Shown: positions 34,733-43,150 of the stretch, in pieces | How positions within the stretch are numbered: the first letter of the stretch is position 1 | Layout of the letters: every line of letters starts with the position of its first letter | Assembly: GCF_000294775.2 (NCBI RefSeq) | Contig: NZ_CP015506.1 | Coordinates: 2,765,501 to 2,829,500, forward strand | Source of the DNA: Cytobacillus oceanisediminis 2691 | GTDB lineage: Bacteria; Bacillota; Bacilli; Bacillales; Cytobacillaceae | DNA length: 64,000 nucleotides | Reading direction: 5' to 3' | The notes under the pieces: model-generated | What the model was told of the DNA's origin: nothing | The model's database searches: none | The model's input: the letters and a program-made list of their open reading frames with translations, nothing else | Translations under genes and position numbers: made by a program

Positions 34733-35725
34733 TTAGCCGTTAACTTTCGTCAGGTTTCCTTCTTTAAACTCATATCCTTTTCTCTCTAGACGCTTAACCA
34801 AAAACGCTATATACAGCGGAAGCAGGATTGCGGTTGTCACTGTAGATGCCGCAACCTGAACTGTAGCCAATTCAGCATACTGTGCAAACCCTGCACTTGC
34901 TGCTGCAATGGCAGCAGGTGTTGCTACAGCATTACCGGCAGTTGAGCCTTCAGCAGCTCCTACAATTGGATTCCACTTAAACGCTTTAAACACTAAATAT
35001 CCAGCTGTACCCGTTACGAATACTGTTAACAGGCCAAGGATAATACCTGATAGACCACCGTCTACAATAGCACTGAAGTCAATTCCCATTCCAAGGGCGA
35101 AAGCGAAAAATGGAATGAGCATGGAGCTGCCATTATCAAGGAATGCACGCATTTCTTCGTCTAAATTCCCTAATACCATACCTACGAGGATTGGAAGCAG
35201 TACGGCAATGAATGACTGCAATGAGAACATTCCATCAACAAAGCCCATTGCTCCAAAGATAGATAAGGCAACCATCGTTAAAAACGGACCGTCATTTAGA
35301 GCCAGCAATGAATAAGCTGCACGGTCTTCCTTGCTTCCATACTGGCCAACAAGTGCGACGAATAGGCCGCCATTACTGTTTGTCATAGCTGCAATAATCG
35401 CAATTGGAGCCAAACCCAGCCAAAGGCCATTTTCACCTGCAAACATGTAAGCGATTAACCCGAATGCCGCACCAACTACCCACTTCGTTGCTAAAAGGGT
35501 AGCCCCTTTCCCAATTGAAACACCAAATGATTTTACATTAATTTGAGCACCTGTACATAATAGGAATAAAGCGATTAAAGCTGATGCACCGTCAACAAAC
35601 AATGCTTCAGTAAAATTCCCGATACGGAGCAAATCAGGTGCAAAAGTGTTAAGCACTGCTGCAATTAGCAACGGAACTACCATCATCCCGCCTGGAATAC
35701 GCTCAAGAGTTGCTTTGATCTTCAT
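34733..35725 (-). CDS. KdgT-type sugar-acid permease
   Basis: The 330-residue protein belongs to the 2-keto-3-deoxygluconate permease family, with about ten membrane segments and the motifs RIPGGMMVVPLLIAA, IAAMTNSNGGLFVALVGQYG and EGSTAGNAVATPAAIAA. It is first in an operon with dtnK and pdxA2, so it most likely imports the four-carbon sugar acid rather than KDG. AAAGGGGATG precedes its start. A perfect cre site lies 46-59 bp upstream. Confidence 0.88.
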   Translation of the reverse strand: MKIKATLERIPGGMMVVPLLIAAVLNTFAPDLLRIGNFTEALFVDGASALIALFLLCTGAQINVKSFGVSIGKGATLLATKWVVGAAFGLIAYMFAGENGLWLGLAPIAIIAAMTNSNGGLFVALVGQYGSKEDRAAYSLLALNDGPFLTMVALSIFGAMGFVDGMFSLQSFIAVLLPILVGMVLGNLDEEMRAFLDNGSSMLIPFFAFALGMGIDFSAIVDGGLSGIILGLLTVFVTGTAGYLVFKAFKWNPIVGAAEGSTAGNAVATPAAIAAASAGFAQYAELATVQVAASTVTTAILLPLYIAFLVKRLERKGYEFKEGNLTKVNG

Positions 35726-35770
35726 AATTTTAACATCCCCTTTATATCTGTTTCAATTTTAAACAATTAG

Positions 35771-35784
35771 TGAAAACGATTACA
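35771..35784 (-). promoter_or_regulatory. cre site upstream of the sugar-acid operon
   Basis: TGAAAACGATTACA matches the CcpA consensus at every defined position. It lies between the regulator terminator and the permease gene, indicating catabolite repression of the operon. A weaker cre-like sequence follows at 35795-35808. Confidence 0.7.
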
Positions 35785-35898
35785 GTTTCATATTAAACGC
35801 TTTCAATGCAAAATTCAACACATTTTACAGAAAAATAGTTTGGTATTTTCTAGTTTTTTATTTTGTGTTGCATTTTTAAACATATAATAAAACAAAAA

Positions 35899-35930
35899 AA
35901 GAAGCTGAATATTACTCCTTCAGCTTCCTC
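35899..35930 (-). terminator. Terminator of the PrpR-N regulator gene
   Basis: GAAGCTGAA and TTCAGCTTC form a 9-bp stem followed on the minus strand by seven T residues. The stem overlaps the last codons of the regulator gene. Confidence 0.8.
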
Positions 35931-37606
35931 CACAATGTCGACCGATTAATACCTAACCGTTTTGACACCTTTGTTTGGTTTTGGTTTTCTTCCTTCATAA
36001 CTGCTTCGATAATTCGTTTTTCAATTTGATCGAGTGTTCCGGTTAACAGACTATCTTCAATTTGGACAGGACGCTGCTTCCGATTCAGCTGTCTTGAAAC
36101 CGTTTCTTTACTGATGATATAGCCTTTCTCAGCTGCCAAGACATCAAAAAGGAATGCTTTCAGCTCAGCGGTATTGCCAGGCCAGTTATAACGCTCCAGC
36201 AGCTCCATCGCATCCTCCCTTATTTTTACTGCGGATGTTCCATATTGCTGATGAAAATGTGCAATAAAGTATGCTGTTAAAGCTCTTATATCATCCTTGC
36301 GTTCTAACAGAGAGGGGATATAGATGCGAACTGTTTCTTCTTTAAAAAGAAGTGAGTACAACTCTTGAATTTCACTGGATAGAGAGAGGATCACTTCTTT
36401 CCCCGATTCTGCCCATTTCTGACACTGGTTGAGCAACCGGGATTTCTCTTCTGCAGAAATGTCCTCAGCGTCATAAATATATATGGATCGGATGTCGTCA
36501 TCAAAGGGATTTAAGCCTCTTCTTGCTTCCTTTGCATGTATAGAAAGAAACAAACCGGCCCCCTGGTGCTTTAAGTAATGGATATAGCGTGCTAATAATC
36601 CTTTTCCAGTGCCTGCAGCACCAATTAAAAGCCATAGATTTCGGTTTTTTCCTGCAGATATGGCAGCCAGACAATCTTTCATTGCTTCACTTTCATGGAT
36701 GATCATCGGCAGCTGAGATACTGATTCCACGTTAAGATTTTCTGAAGAACTCTTTATATCATTAAGCTCTTTAATAATAAATTGAGTATAAGTTTCACCG
36801 GCAATTTCAAGGCTTGAAACCTGAACTTTAAGCATATCTCCCTTTATACCTTCAATCATTACAACGGATTCTGCATTTCCCTTCCGGTGTACAAGACTCT
36901 GTAAATCACTCAAGAGTATGGGAGGGGAAGAAAAAGTATTCCATTGTTCAAATACACATTCAGCATTACGGTTAAAAAGGATTATATTGTCAGTATTCTC
37001 CTTAATAATTGCCCTGAGCAGGTCGTTTTCCTGCTGTTTTCTGCGAAACGAATCATACAGGGATTTCGCTTTTTGAAACGCATCAAAGATGGCTTCACGT
37101 CCGGATTGTATCAGGATTCCCTCGAGCCCTGCTTTAGCAGCAGCCTCAACAGTTACAACATCCCCCATGATCAATTCAAAACCCTTGGACCTTAATTCAT
37201 GAACAAGGGCTTCTACTTCCTCTTCCTTTTGAATCGTAAAAACCTCTATACCAATATCCAATATGTCAGTAATCGTTTTGGCGCCAAGCGTTATGTTGGA
37301 AAAGCCGACAATCGCTTTCTTCCCTGGAAAATCATTGGCAAGGGTTAACACCCGAAGCATATCGTACCCGGATACCTGAATATCAATAACAGGGATATTT
37401 GTTTCCTGTTGGACCAGCTTTGCTGTTCCACCCCTGCTGATGATCATATCAATGCCTTCAGATTCGGCATTTTTCACATGCGGGAGTGCCTGCCCCAAGT
37501 TTCCAGTTGCTATTTTAATGTCCAAATCTTTTTCCTCTTTCCTGCATTCCTTAATTAATGGAAGCATAGCAGGATAAGGGGCAATAAATAATGTCTTTAT
37601 TTTCAT
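35912..37606 (-). CDS. PrpR-N/AAA+ transcriptional regulator lacking the sigma-54 GAFTGA loop
   Basis: The 564-residue protein starts with a PrpR N-terminal ligand domain (about residues 1-180; GIDMIISRGGTAKLVQ), then a PAS-like segment, a AAA+ domain (Walker A GAAGTGKGLLARYIHY; degenerate Walker B IYIYDAED) and a Fis-type helix-turn-helix (NQTKVSKRLGINRSTLWRKL). The GAFTGA loop needed to contact sigma-54 is absent between the Walker motifs, and the domain there is shortened. It probably regulates the adjacent sugar-acid operon without sigma-54. ATG 37606 with AGGTGA upstream is preferred over GTG 37615. Confidence 0.85.
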   Translation of the reverse strand: MKIKTLFIAPYPAMLPLIKECRKEEKDLDIKIATGNLGQALPHVKNAESEGIDMIISRGGTAKLVQQETNIPVIDIQVSGYDMLRVLTLANDFPGKKAIVGFSNITLGAKTITDILDIGIEVFTIQKEEEVEALVHELRSKGFELIMGDVVTVEAAAKAGLEGILIQSGREAIFDAFQKAKSLYDSFRRKQQENDLLRAIIKENTDNIILFNRNAECVFEQWNTFSSPPILLSDLQSLVHRKGNAESVVMIEGIKGDMLKVQVSSLEIAGETYTQFIIKELNDIKSSSENLNVESVSQLPMIIHESEAMKDCLAAISAGKNRNLWLLIGAAGTGKGLLARYIHYLKHQGAGLFLSIHAKEARRGLNPFDDDIRSIYIYDAEDISAEEKSRLLNQCQKWAESGKEVILSLSSEIQELYSLLFKEETVRIYIPSLLERKDDIRALTAYFIAHFHQQYGTSAVKIREDAMELLERYNWPGNTAELKAFLFDVLAAEKGYIISKETVSRQLNRKQRPVQIEDSLLTGTLDQIEKRIIEAVMKEENQNQTKVSKRLGINRSTLWRKLKE

Positions 37607-37699
37607 CACATTCACCTAAATGTATCTTACCATTCATTTCTAAACGACACCAATAAATAGGAAAATGGCTCATTCGTTCTTATTAAAAGGAATGGCAGC

Positions 37700-38932
37700 T
37701 TATTTTTTTATCTGCCCATCCCCTTTCAAAATATATTTTGTCGAAGTCAGAGCCGGCAGTCCCATCGGACCGCGGGCATGGAGCTTTTGTGTGCTGATCC
37801 CGATTTCAGCGCCGAACCCAAACTCGAATCCATCTGTGAAGCGTGTGGATGCATTATGGTAAACTGCCGCTGCATCGACTTCATTCAGGAATTTTTCCAC
37901 ATTATCTGGGTTTGAAGAAACAATTGCCTCAGAATGTTTAGTGCCGTAGCGGTTAATATGAACGATTGCCTCATCCACGCTTTCCGCCACTTTCAACGCG
38001 ACTTCCAAGCCTAAATATTCTGTGGCCCAATCTTCTTCCACAGCCGGAATGATCTTTTCTCCGCATACACCTTCATCGCCGTGAATGGTAACCCCTTTTT
38101 CCTCCAGAGCAAGCACAAGATCATTCAGGCCCCCCCACTCTCTGTGCACAATGATCGTTTCACATGCATTGCAAACGGAAGGACGCTGTGTTTTCGCATT
38201 GATGGCAATGTTTATCGCCATTTCCTTATCAGCACTTTCATCAATATAGACATGACAATTGCCTGCACCTGTCTCAAGTACTGGGACTGTAGAATTTTCA
38301 ACTACTGTCTTAATAAGCTTTGCCCCTCCCCGCGGAATCAGGACATCCAGGTATTCGTTCAGTTTAAACATCCCCGAAGCGGTTTCCCGGCTCGTATCCT
38401 CAATAAGCTGCACAGCATCAGAAGGCAAGTCGCTCTTTTCCAATGCATGATGAATCACTTTCACAATTGCTTTATTCGAATGGATAGCAGTAGAACTTCC
38501 GCGCAGCATAACAGCATTCCCCGTCTTCAAACATAAGCTGGATGCATCGACCGTGACATTTGGACGCGCTTCATATATCATGCCGACAACGCCAAGCGGG
38601 ACCCTTACTTGTGTAATGGCGAGTCCGTTCGGACGTTCCCATGAGGATAAAACCTCCCCAACCGGATCGTCCAGGTGAGTAAGCTGGATTAATGCGTCCG
38701 CCATATCCTGAAGGCGGGCTTCATTAAGCCGAAGCCGGTCGAGCAATGATTCATTCATTCTGTTGTTTTTTCCCGCAGCAAGGTCTTTTTCATTTTCGGC
38801 TAAAATAAAGTGCTTCTCAGCCATTAGCTGTTTTGCAATTAATGCCAATGCCTGGTTCTTTTGGTCCGTCGACATTTTCGCCATCTTCCCCGCAGCTATC
38901 CTTGCTTTTTCCCCTTTTTGAATCAATTCCAT
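37700..38932 (-). CDS. proA: Gamma-glutamyl phosphate reductase
   Basis: ProA reduces gamma-glutamyl phosphate to glutamate-5-semialdehyde, the second step of proline synthesis. The 410-residue protein has the ALDH-like fold with the catalytic cysteine in [15 protein letters not shown] and the family motifs [17 protein letters not shown] and [10 protein letters not shown]; the C-terminus [16 protein letters not shown] is characteristic. ATG 38932 overlaps the proB stop codon; frame extension upstream to 38965 is not needed. Expression is controlled by the T-box upstream of proB. Confidence 0.95.
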   Translation of the reverse strand: MELIQKGEKARIAAGKMAKMSTDQKNQALALIAKQLMAEKHFILAENEKDLAAGKNNRMNESLLDRLRLNEARLQDMADALIQLTHLDDPVGEVLSSWERPNGLAITQVRVPLGVVGMIYEARPNVTVDASSLCLKTGNAVMLRGSSTAIHSNKAIVKVIHHALEKSDLPSDAVQLIEDTSRETASGMFKLNEYLDVLIPRGGAKLIKTVVENSTVPVLETGAGNCHVYIDESADKEMAINIAINAKTQRPSVCNACETIIVHREWGGLNDLVLALEEKGVTIHGDEGVCGEKIIPAVEEDWATEYLGLEVALKVAESVDEAIVHINRYGTKHSEAIVSSNPDNVEKFLNEVDAAAVYHNASTRFTDGFEFGFGAEIGISTQKLHARGPMGLPALTSTKYILKGDGQIKK

Positions 38933-40053
38933 TATCTCGTCTCCCTTCTTTTTTGGCTTACCCAATGATCACGATGAATGACCACACTGCGATCACTGTT
39001 GGCGATCACCATGGCTTCAGAGCTTGGCAGGCCTTTGATTTCGCTCAATTCCTCAGATGAAAAATTAACCTGGCCTTTGCCGATAATGACTCCTTTTGGC
39101 CCTACAACTTCAACCACATCATTTACCAGAAAGTGCCCGGTTATGTTCGTAACCCCAGCAGGCAGAAGGCTTTTTCCTTGCGATAACATCGCGTGTGCCG
39201 CACCCTGGTCCACTTCAATTTTCCCATTAGGTACTGAATGCAGAGCCAGCCACTGTTTGGATGTCCTAACGCTCGCCTTTGAACTGTTGCCAACATAGGT
39301 GCCGTTCCCTTTTCCATTGAGGATATCGACTAATTTTTCCCGTCCGCAGCCAACTCCAATAAACACCTGCACTCCCAGCGCCAGCGCTGTCCGTGCCGCC
39401 TCCAGCTTTGTCACCATACCGCCGGTCCCTACCTTGGAGCCCGAACCAGAAGCAGCTTTCACCATTTCTTTTGTGATTTCTGTGATAAAATGATATTTTT
39501 TCGCATTGGGGTTTGTCCTCGGATTTGAATCATAAATGCCGTTGATATCTGTCAGAATGATTAAATGCTGTGCTTGAACAAGTCCGCTTACGAGAGCAGA
39601 AAGCATATCATTATCGCCAAATGCCAGCTCCTCCACCGACACCGAATCGTTTTCATTAATGATCGGGAGAATATTTCGCTTTAAAAGCTCCGCTAAAGTT
39701 GCATGTGCATTTTGATATTGCTCTTTGTGCAGGAAGTTCTGCCGTGTGAGCAGCAGCTGTGCAGCTACAATCCCATGCTTCTTACACTCTTCGGTATATC
39801 CCTGCATCAGCAGCCCTTGCCCGACTGCAGCAGCCGCCTGTTTTCCGGCGATGGTCACAGGCCGGGAAGGATAGCCCAAATCAGCAAAACCTGCTGCTAC
39901 TGCCCCAGATGAAATCAGGATGACATCATGGCCAAGCTGTTTTAAACGGGAAAGTGCAGCTACATGCTCCTCAAGTTTTTCGATGCAAAGTCCTCCATTT
40001 GTATTTGTCAGTGAACTGCTTCCTATTTTGACGACAATTCGTTTCCTTTTCAC
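38932..40053 (-). CDS. proB: Glutamate 5-kinase with PUA domain
   Basis: ProB phosphorylates glutamate with ATP and is the usual feedback-controlled step of proline synthesis. The protein has an amino-acid-kinase domain ([48 protein letters not shown]) and a C-terminal PUA domain (about residues 275-370). The likely start is GTG 40053, matching the [13 protein letters not shown]-terminus of Bacillus ProB; ATG 40065 and a longer frame to 40092 are alternatives. The frame upstream overlaps the T-box terminator, which also argues for the shorter form. Confidence 0.95.
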   Translation of the reverse strand: MKRKRIVVKIGSSSLTNTNGGLCIEKLEEHVAALSRLKQLGHDVILISSGAVAAGFADLGYPSRPVTIAGKQAAAAVGQGLLMQGYTEECKKHGIVAAQLLLTRQNFLHKEQYQNAHATLAELLKRNILPIINENDSVSVEELAFGDNDMLSALVSGLVQAQHLIILTDINGIYDSNPRTNPNAKKYHFITEITKEMVKAASGSGSKVGTGGMVTKLEAARTALALGVQVFIGVGCGREKLVDILNGKGNGTYVGNSSKASVRTSKQWLALHSVPNGKIEVDQGAAHAMLSQGKSLLPAGVTNITGHFLVNDVVEVVGPKGVIIGKGQVNFSSEELSEIKGLPSSEAMVIANSDRSVVIHRDHWVSQKRRETR

Positions 40054-40078
40054 GCTATCCACCATCCAATCAAATAAA

Positions 40079-40338
40079 AAAAGCCCTCCCATCCCTTTAA
40101 AAAGGACGGAAGAGCTTTGTCTTTCGCGGTACCACCTTCATTGGCACTTCACACAGCAAGTGCCCGCTTTGAAAATCCTTTAACGCAGGAAATTCGGCCA
40201 GGTTTGCCTGGCAGCTCAAGGGCTAGGTTCAATAGCTTTGCAGGCTGCAGGATCTTTCAGCCGGTGAATCCTGCTCTCTTTTAGCCTGAGTTCTACTTAC
40301 TGGTTCCCTGTCATGGCTGTTGAATTCTTCTTATAATT
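40079..40338 (-). promoter_or_regulatory. T-box leader, proline-specific, of proBA
   Basis: The conserved T-box sequence GGTGGTACCGCG occupies 40128-40139 on the minus strand. A specifier-loop segment GAA-CCU-AGCC places a proline codon CCU at 40225-40227. Downstream, AGCTCTTCCGTCC and GGGATGGGAGGGCT pair, followed by a T run, forming the terminator (about 40079-40115). Uncharged tRNA-Pro would stabilise the antiterminator and allow proBA transcription. Confidence 0.9.
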
Positions 40339-40344
40339 AGAATT

Positions 40345-40373
40345 ATTATGCATCCTTCGGTATTTTATGTCAA
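40345..40373 (-). promoter_or_regulatory. Promoter of the proBA T-box transcript
   Basis: On the minus strand TTGACA (40368-40373) and CATAAT (40345-40350) have a 17-bp spacer, placing the start near 40338, just upstream of stem I. Confidence 0.75.
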
Positions 40374-40499
40374 TAATTAATTCGCTGATTTAAAGGATTA
40401 AAATCCCCAGACAAACTTTCTAACTGTGTGCAATACAGTATGATAAAGCAGGCACATTCGGGAATGCTAATAAAAAATGACTAGTGGGAGGATTTACAT

Positions 40500-42173
40500 A
40501 TGGAGTCAAACGGAAAGCAACTATCCATATTTTCTCTGGGCGGCATCAATGAAATTGGAAAAAACATGTATGTGATCCAATATGATGACGATATTGTCGT
40601 GATTGATGCCGGAGGGAAATTCCCTGACGAGACATTATTGGGGATCGATTTGATCATTCCGAACATCACATACCTTGAGGAAAACCGGGATAAAATCCGC
40701 GGGCTGATTGTCACTCATGGACATGAGGATCATATTGGCGGAGTTGCCTATCTTCTCAAAAAGATCAATATGCCGGTTTATGCGACCCGATTTACGCTTG
40801 GGCTGATTGAATTAAAATTAACGGAGCATCGCCTGATGGGTGATTCAGAGCTTATAACCATAGATTCTGACTCTAGCCTAGATTTCGGTAAAATAGGCGT
40901 TAGCTTTTTCAAGGTGAATCATAGCATCCCCGACTGTCTGGGCATTGTTTTCAAGACGCCAGAGGGCAATGTTGTCCATACCGGCGATTTTAAATTTGAC
41001 TTAACCCCTGTAAATCAGGAGCATGCTGATATCCATAGGATGGCTGAAATTGGCCGCAGTGGAGTGCTGGCCCTGCTATCAGAAAGCACAAACGCTGAGC
41101 GGTCTGGCTTTTCGCCAACTGAACATATTGTCGGGGAAAACATTGAGGAAGCATTTATGAAAGCACCACGCAAGATCATCATCTCAACTTTCGCTTCCAA
41201 TGTGAGCCGTGTTCAGCAGGTTGTGGCCGCTGCGATTAGAACAAACCGAAAGCTGGTCCTGCTTGGAAGGAGTATGGTAAATGTCGTGGATGTAGCTATT
41301 GAACGCGGTTACCTGACAGTTCCTGAGGGTATGATTGTGAATCCAAGAGAAGCGATGAATCTGGCTCCTGAAAAGGTGTGCATATTATGTACCGGCAGCC
41401 AGGGTGAACCGATGGCTGCCCTTTCACGGCTCTCTGCCGGAAATTATCGTGATGCAGAGATTCATCCTGAGGATACCGTGATTCTTGCAGCATCCCCAAT
41501 CCCGGGGAACGAACGCGATGTCTCTAAGATTATCGACAACCTGTTCAAGCTGGGAGCCCGGGTGATATACGGTTCAGGAAGCTCAACAGGGATGCATGTG
41601 TCCGGCCACGGCTATCAGGAGGATTTAAAGCTTATGCTCACATTGATGAAGCCGAAATATTTTATCCCGATTCACGGTGAATATAGAATGCTTCACCATC
41701 ATAAATTGCTTGCTGAATCCATCGGTGTTGAAACTGGGCATACATTTATCATTAAAAATGGGGATGTCGTTGATATCGAGAACGGAGAAGCACGCCAGAC
41801 CAGGCGGGTACCTGCCGGAGATACTTATGTTGATGGAGTGGGGGTTGGTGACATTGGCAGCATCGTGCTCCGGGACAGAAAGCAGCTGTCCGAGGATGGG
41901 ATGATTGTGATCGTACTGACCATGAGCAAGAATGAGCGCAAAATGATATCAAGACCTGATACGATATCCCGAGGTTTCGTCTACGCACGGGAATCCGAAG
42001 ATTTGCTGAGAGAAATAAATCGGATTGCGGAGAAAACCGTCAATGATCTTCCAGAACAGGATAAAAGCCAGTGGAATGTCATCAAGCAGAGCATTAAGAA
42101 ATCACTTGGGCAGTATTTATTTGAAAAAACAAAGCGCAAACCAATGATCCTGCCGATTATAATTGAAATATAA
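40500..42173 (+). CDS. Ribonuclease J family protein (RNase J paralogue)
   Basis: The 557-residue protein is a beta-CASP metallo-beta-lactamase ribonuclease. The catalytic motif is THGHEDHIGG, with HTGDFKFD as the metal-bridging aspartate motif. The beta-CASP domain shows ISTFASNVSRVQQVV and GSQGEPMAALSRL, and the C-terminal domain carries IPIHGEYRML and ends KTKRKPMILPIIIEI. All zinc ligands are intact, unlike RNase J2 of B. subtilis, where the motif is altered to HGHDENIGG. The sequence differs from both J1 and J2, and its place beside proBA is unlike either, so it may be a third paralogue. GGGAGG precedes the ATG. Confidence 0.9.
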   Translation: MESNGKQLSIFSLGGINEIGKNMYVIQYDDDIVVIDAGGKFPDETLLGIDLIIPNITYLEENRDKIRGLIVTHGHEDHIGGVAYLLKKINMPVYATRFTLGLIELKLTEHRLMGDSELITIDSDSSLDFGKIGVSFFKVNHSIPDCLGIVFKTPEGNVVHTGDFKFDLTPVNQEHADIHRMAEIGRSGVLALLSESTNAERSGFSPTEHIVGENIEEAFMKAPRKIIISTFASNVSRVQQVVAAAIRTNRKLVLLGRSMVNVVDVAIERGYLTVPEGMIVNPREAMNLAPEKVCILCTGSQGEPMAALSRLSAGNYRDAEIHPEDTVILAASPIPGNERDVSKIIDNLFKLGARVIYGSGSSTGMHVSGHGYQEDLKLMLTLMKPKYFIPIHGEYRMLHHHKLLAESIGVETGHTFIIKNGDVVDIENGEARQTRRVPAGDTYVDGVGVGDIGSIVLRDRKQLSEDGMIVIVLTMSKNERKMISRPDTISRGFVYARESEDLLREINRIAEKTVNDLPEQDKSQWNVIKQSIKKSLGQYLFEKTKRKPMILPIIIEI

Positions 42174-42182
42174 GCGAAAAGA

Positions 42183-42208
42183 GGCAAGCCTAAAACGGCT
42201 TGCCTTTA
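42183..42208 (+). terminator. Terminator of the RNase J paralogue gene
   Basis: GGCAAGCC-TAAAAC-GGCTTGCC is a perfect 8-bp stem followed by TTT, immediately after the stop codon. Confidence 0.8.
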
Positions 42209-42218
42209 TCGCAGTCTA

Positions 42219-42322
42219 ATGCTCAGTAAGCCCCACCCTTTGATCCAGAGGTTCAGGTCTAACTGAGCATATAGGCCAGATTGGTTCAACTAACAATCAG
42301 TTGGGAAACCACCCGCTGATTG
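42219..42322. other. Hairpin-rich intergenic region, possible small RNA
   Basis: Two strong inverted repeats fill the gap between the RNase J and yabR 3' ends: ATGCTCAGTAAG (42219-42230) with CTAACTGAGCAT (42259-42270), one mismatch in 12 bp, and CAATCAG (42294-42300) with CTGATTG (42316-42322). Neither is followed by a T run, and no open frame with a ribosome site lies here. I see no clear promoter. The strand and identity are unknown. Confidence 0.45.
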
Positions 42323-42348
42323 AAGCTTCACTCTATCTAAAGGGCTGC

Positions 42349-42801
42349 TTAACCGCGGCGTCCGCCTCGGCCGCCCCGCTTTCCTTCAGTATTGCGCTTT
42401 AATGAAGAAATATTTTCTTCACTCGATTTTAAGAATTTTGCCATTTTGTCTTCAAAGCTTTCCTTCGGCTTAAAGTTTCCTTTAGAACGGAAATCTCTGG
42501 AACCGCCGCGGCGATCATCTCTTCCCTGGCGCGGCGGGCGCTGAGAATAAGAAGATTGGCCTTCAGGTCTGTCCACTGCTTTTTTGATGGAAAGGGCAAT
42601 TTTGCCTTCCTTCTCGCTAAGCACTTTAACAGTTACCTCATCGCCAACTTTTAAATGCTCATTCACATCTTTAACATAGCTGTCCGCTACCTCACTAATG
42701 TGAACAAGACCTGTCGTACCGCCTGGCAGTTCGACAAAAGCTCCGAAATTTGTAATACCTGTTACTTTTCCTTGTACCTTACTTCCAATTTCGATTGACA
42801 A
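42349..42801 (-). CDS. yabR: S1 RNA-binding domain protein, YabR-like
   Basis: The 150-residue protein begins with a full S1 domain (about residues 1-75; VTGITNFGAFVELPGGTTGLVHISEVAD), followed by a basic, glycine/arginine-rich linker and a conserved tail (FEDKMAKFLKSSEENISSLKRNTE and a GGRGGRRG end). It matches B. subtilis YabR in both the start and the C-terminal FxxKMxKFLKxSE segment, but not the usual location beside divIC. The protein likely binds RNA or ribosomes. Confidence in YabR over its paralogue YugI rests on the C-terminal segment. Confidence 0.85.
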   Translation of the reverse strand: MSIEIGSKVQGKVTGITNFGAFVELPGGTTGLVHISEVADSYVKDVNEHLKVGDEVTVKVLSEKEGKIALSIKKAVDRPEGQSSYSQRPPRQGRDDRRGGSRDFRSKGNFKPKESFEDKMAKFLKSSEENISSLKRNTEGKRGGRGGRRG

Positions 42802-42984
42802 AAAAACTTCCCCCTCGGTAGTGTTAACAACGTCTTATTATAACTTTTTTTAAAGATAATTTCAATGCCGGCGATATCCCTACGATATTCTACCCGTTAA
42901 AATTCGGGATAAATCATATTTTTTGTTCAAATTTAGTAAAATTTATATATTTAATTGCTTGTTGGGCCATTATTTCAGCCAATT

Positions 42985-43072
42985 TTGTATGCAGATGGCA
43001 CACTTTTATATTGAAAAATATTTTTATGTGCAGATAAAAATTTTATGTGCGCATAACGCTTTTTTATGTGCG
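42985..43072. repeat. Short TGTGC array with about 20-bp period
   Basis: TGC anchors in ATGCAG, GTGCAG, GTGCGC and GTGCGG lie at 42990, 43029, 43048 and 43069 (39, 19 and 21 bp). The surrounding units read TTTTTATGTGCGGA and resemble the array at 29.7 kb. It lies upstream of yabR and downstream of the BASS transporter gene. Confidence 0.55.
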
Positions 43073-43120
43073 GAAGGATGATTTAATTAAAAATTTATTT
43101 TTATGATATATTGGCAAACA

Positions 43121-43146
43121 AAAAAAGCTCCTGAAACAGGAGCTTA
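43121..43146 (-). terminator. Terminator of the BASS transporter gene
   Basis: AAGCTCCTG and CAGGAGCTT form a 9-bp stem with a short loop; on the minus strand seven T residues follow. Confidence 0.85.
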
Positions 43147-43150
43147 AACC

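Noticed and set aside
35726..35911. Sigma-54 promoter in front of the KdgT-type gene
   Set aside because: The best candidate (TGTGTT-N5-TTGCAT on the minus strand) lacks the invariant GG of the -24 element.
40053..40092. N-terminal extension of ProB from the first in-frame start
   Set aside because: It overlaps the T-box terminator stem and U run and has no ribosome site at that start.
42219..42322. Ordinary terminators for rnj and yabR
   Set aside because: The long hairpins have no T runs on either strand; rnj already has a good terminator at 42183-42208.
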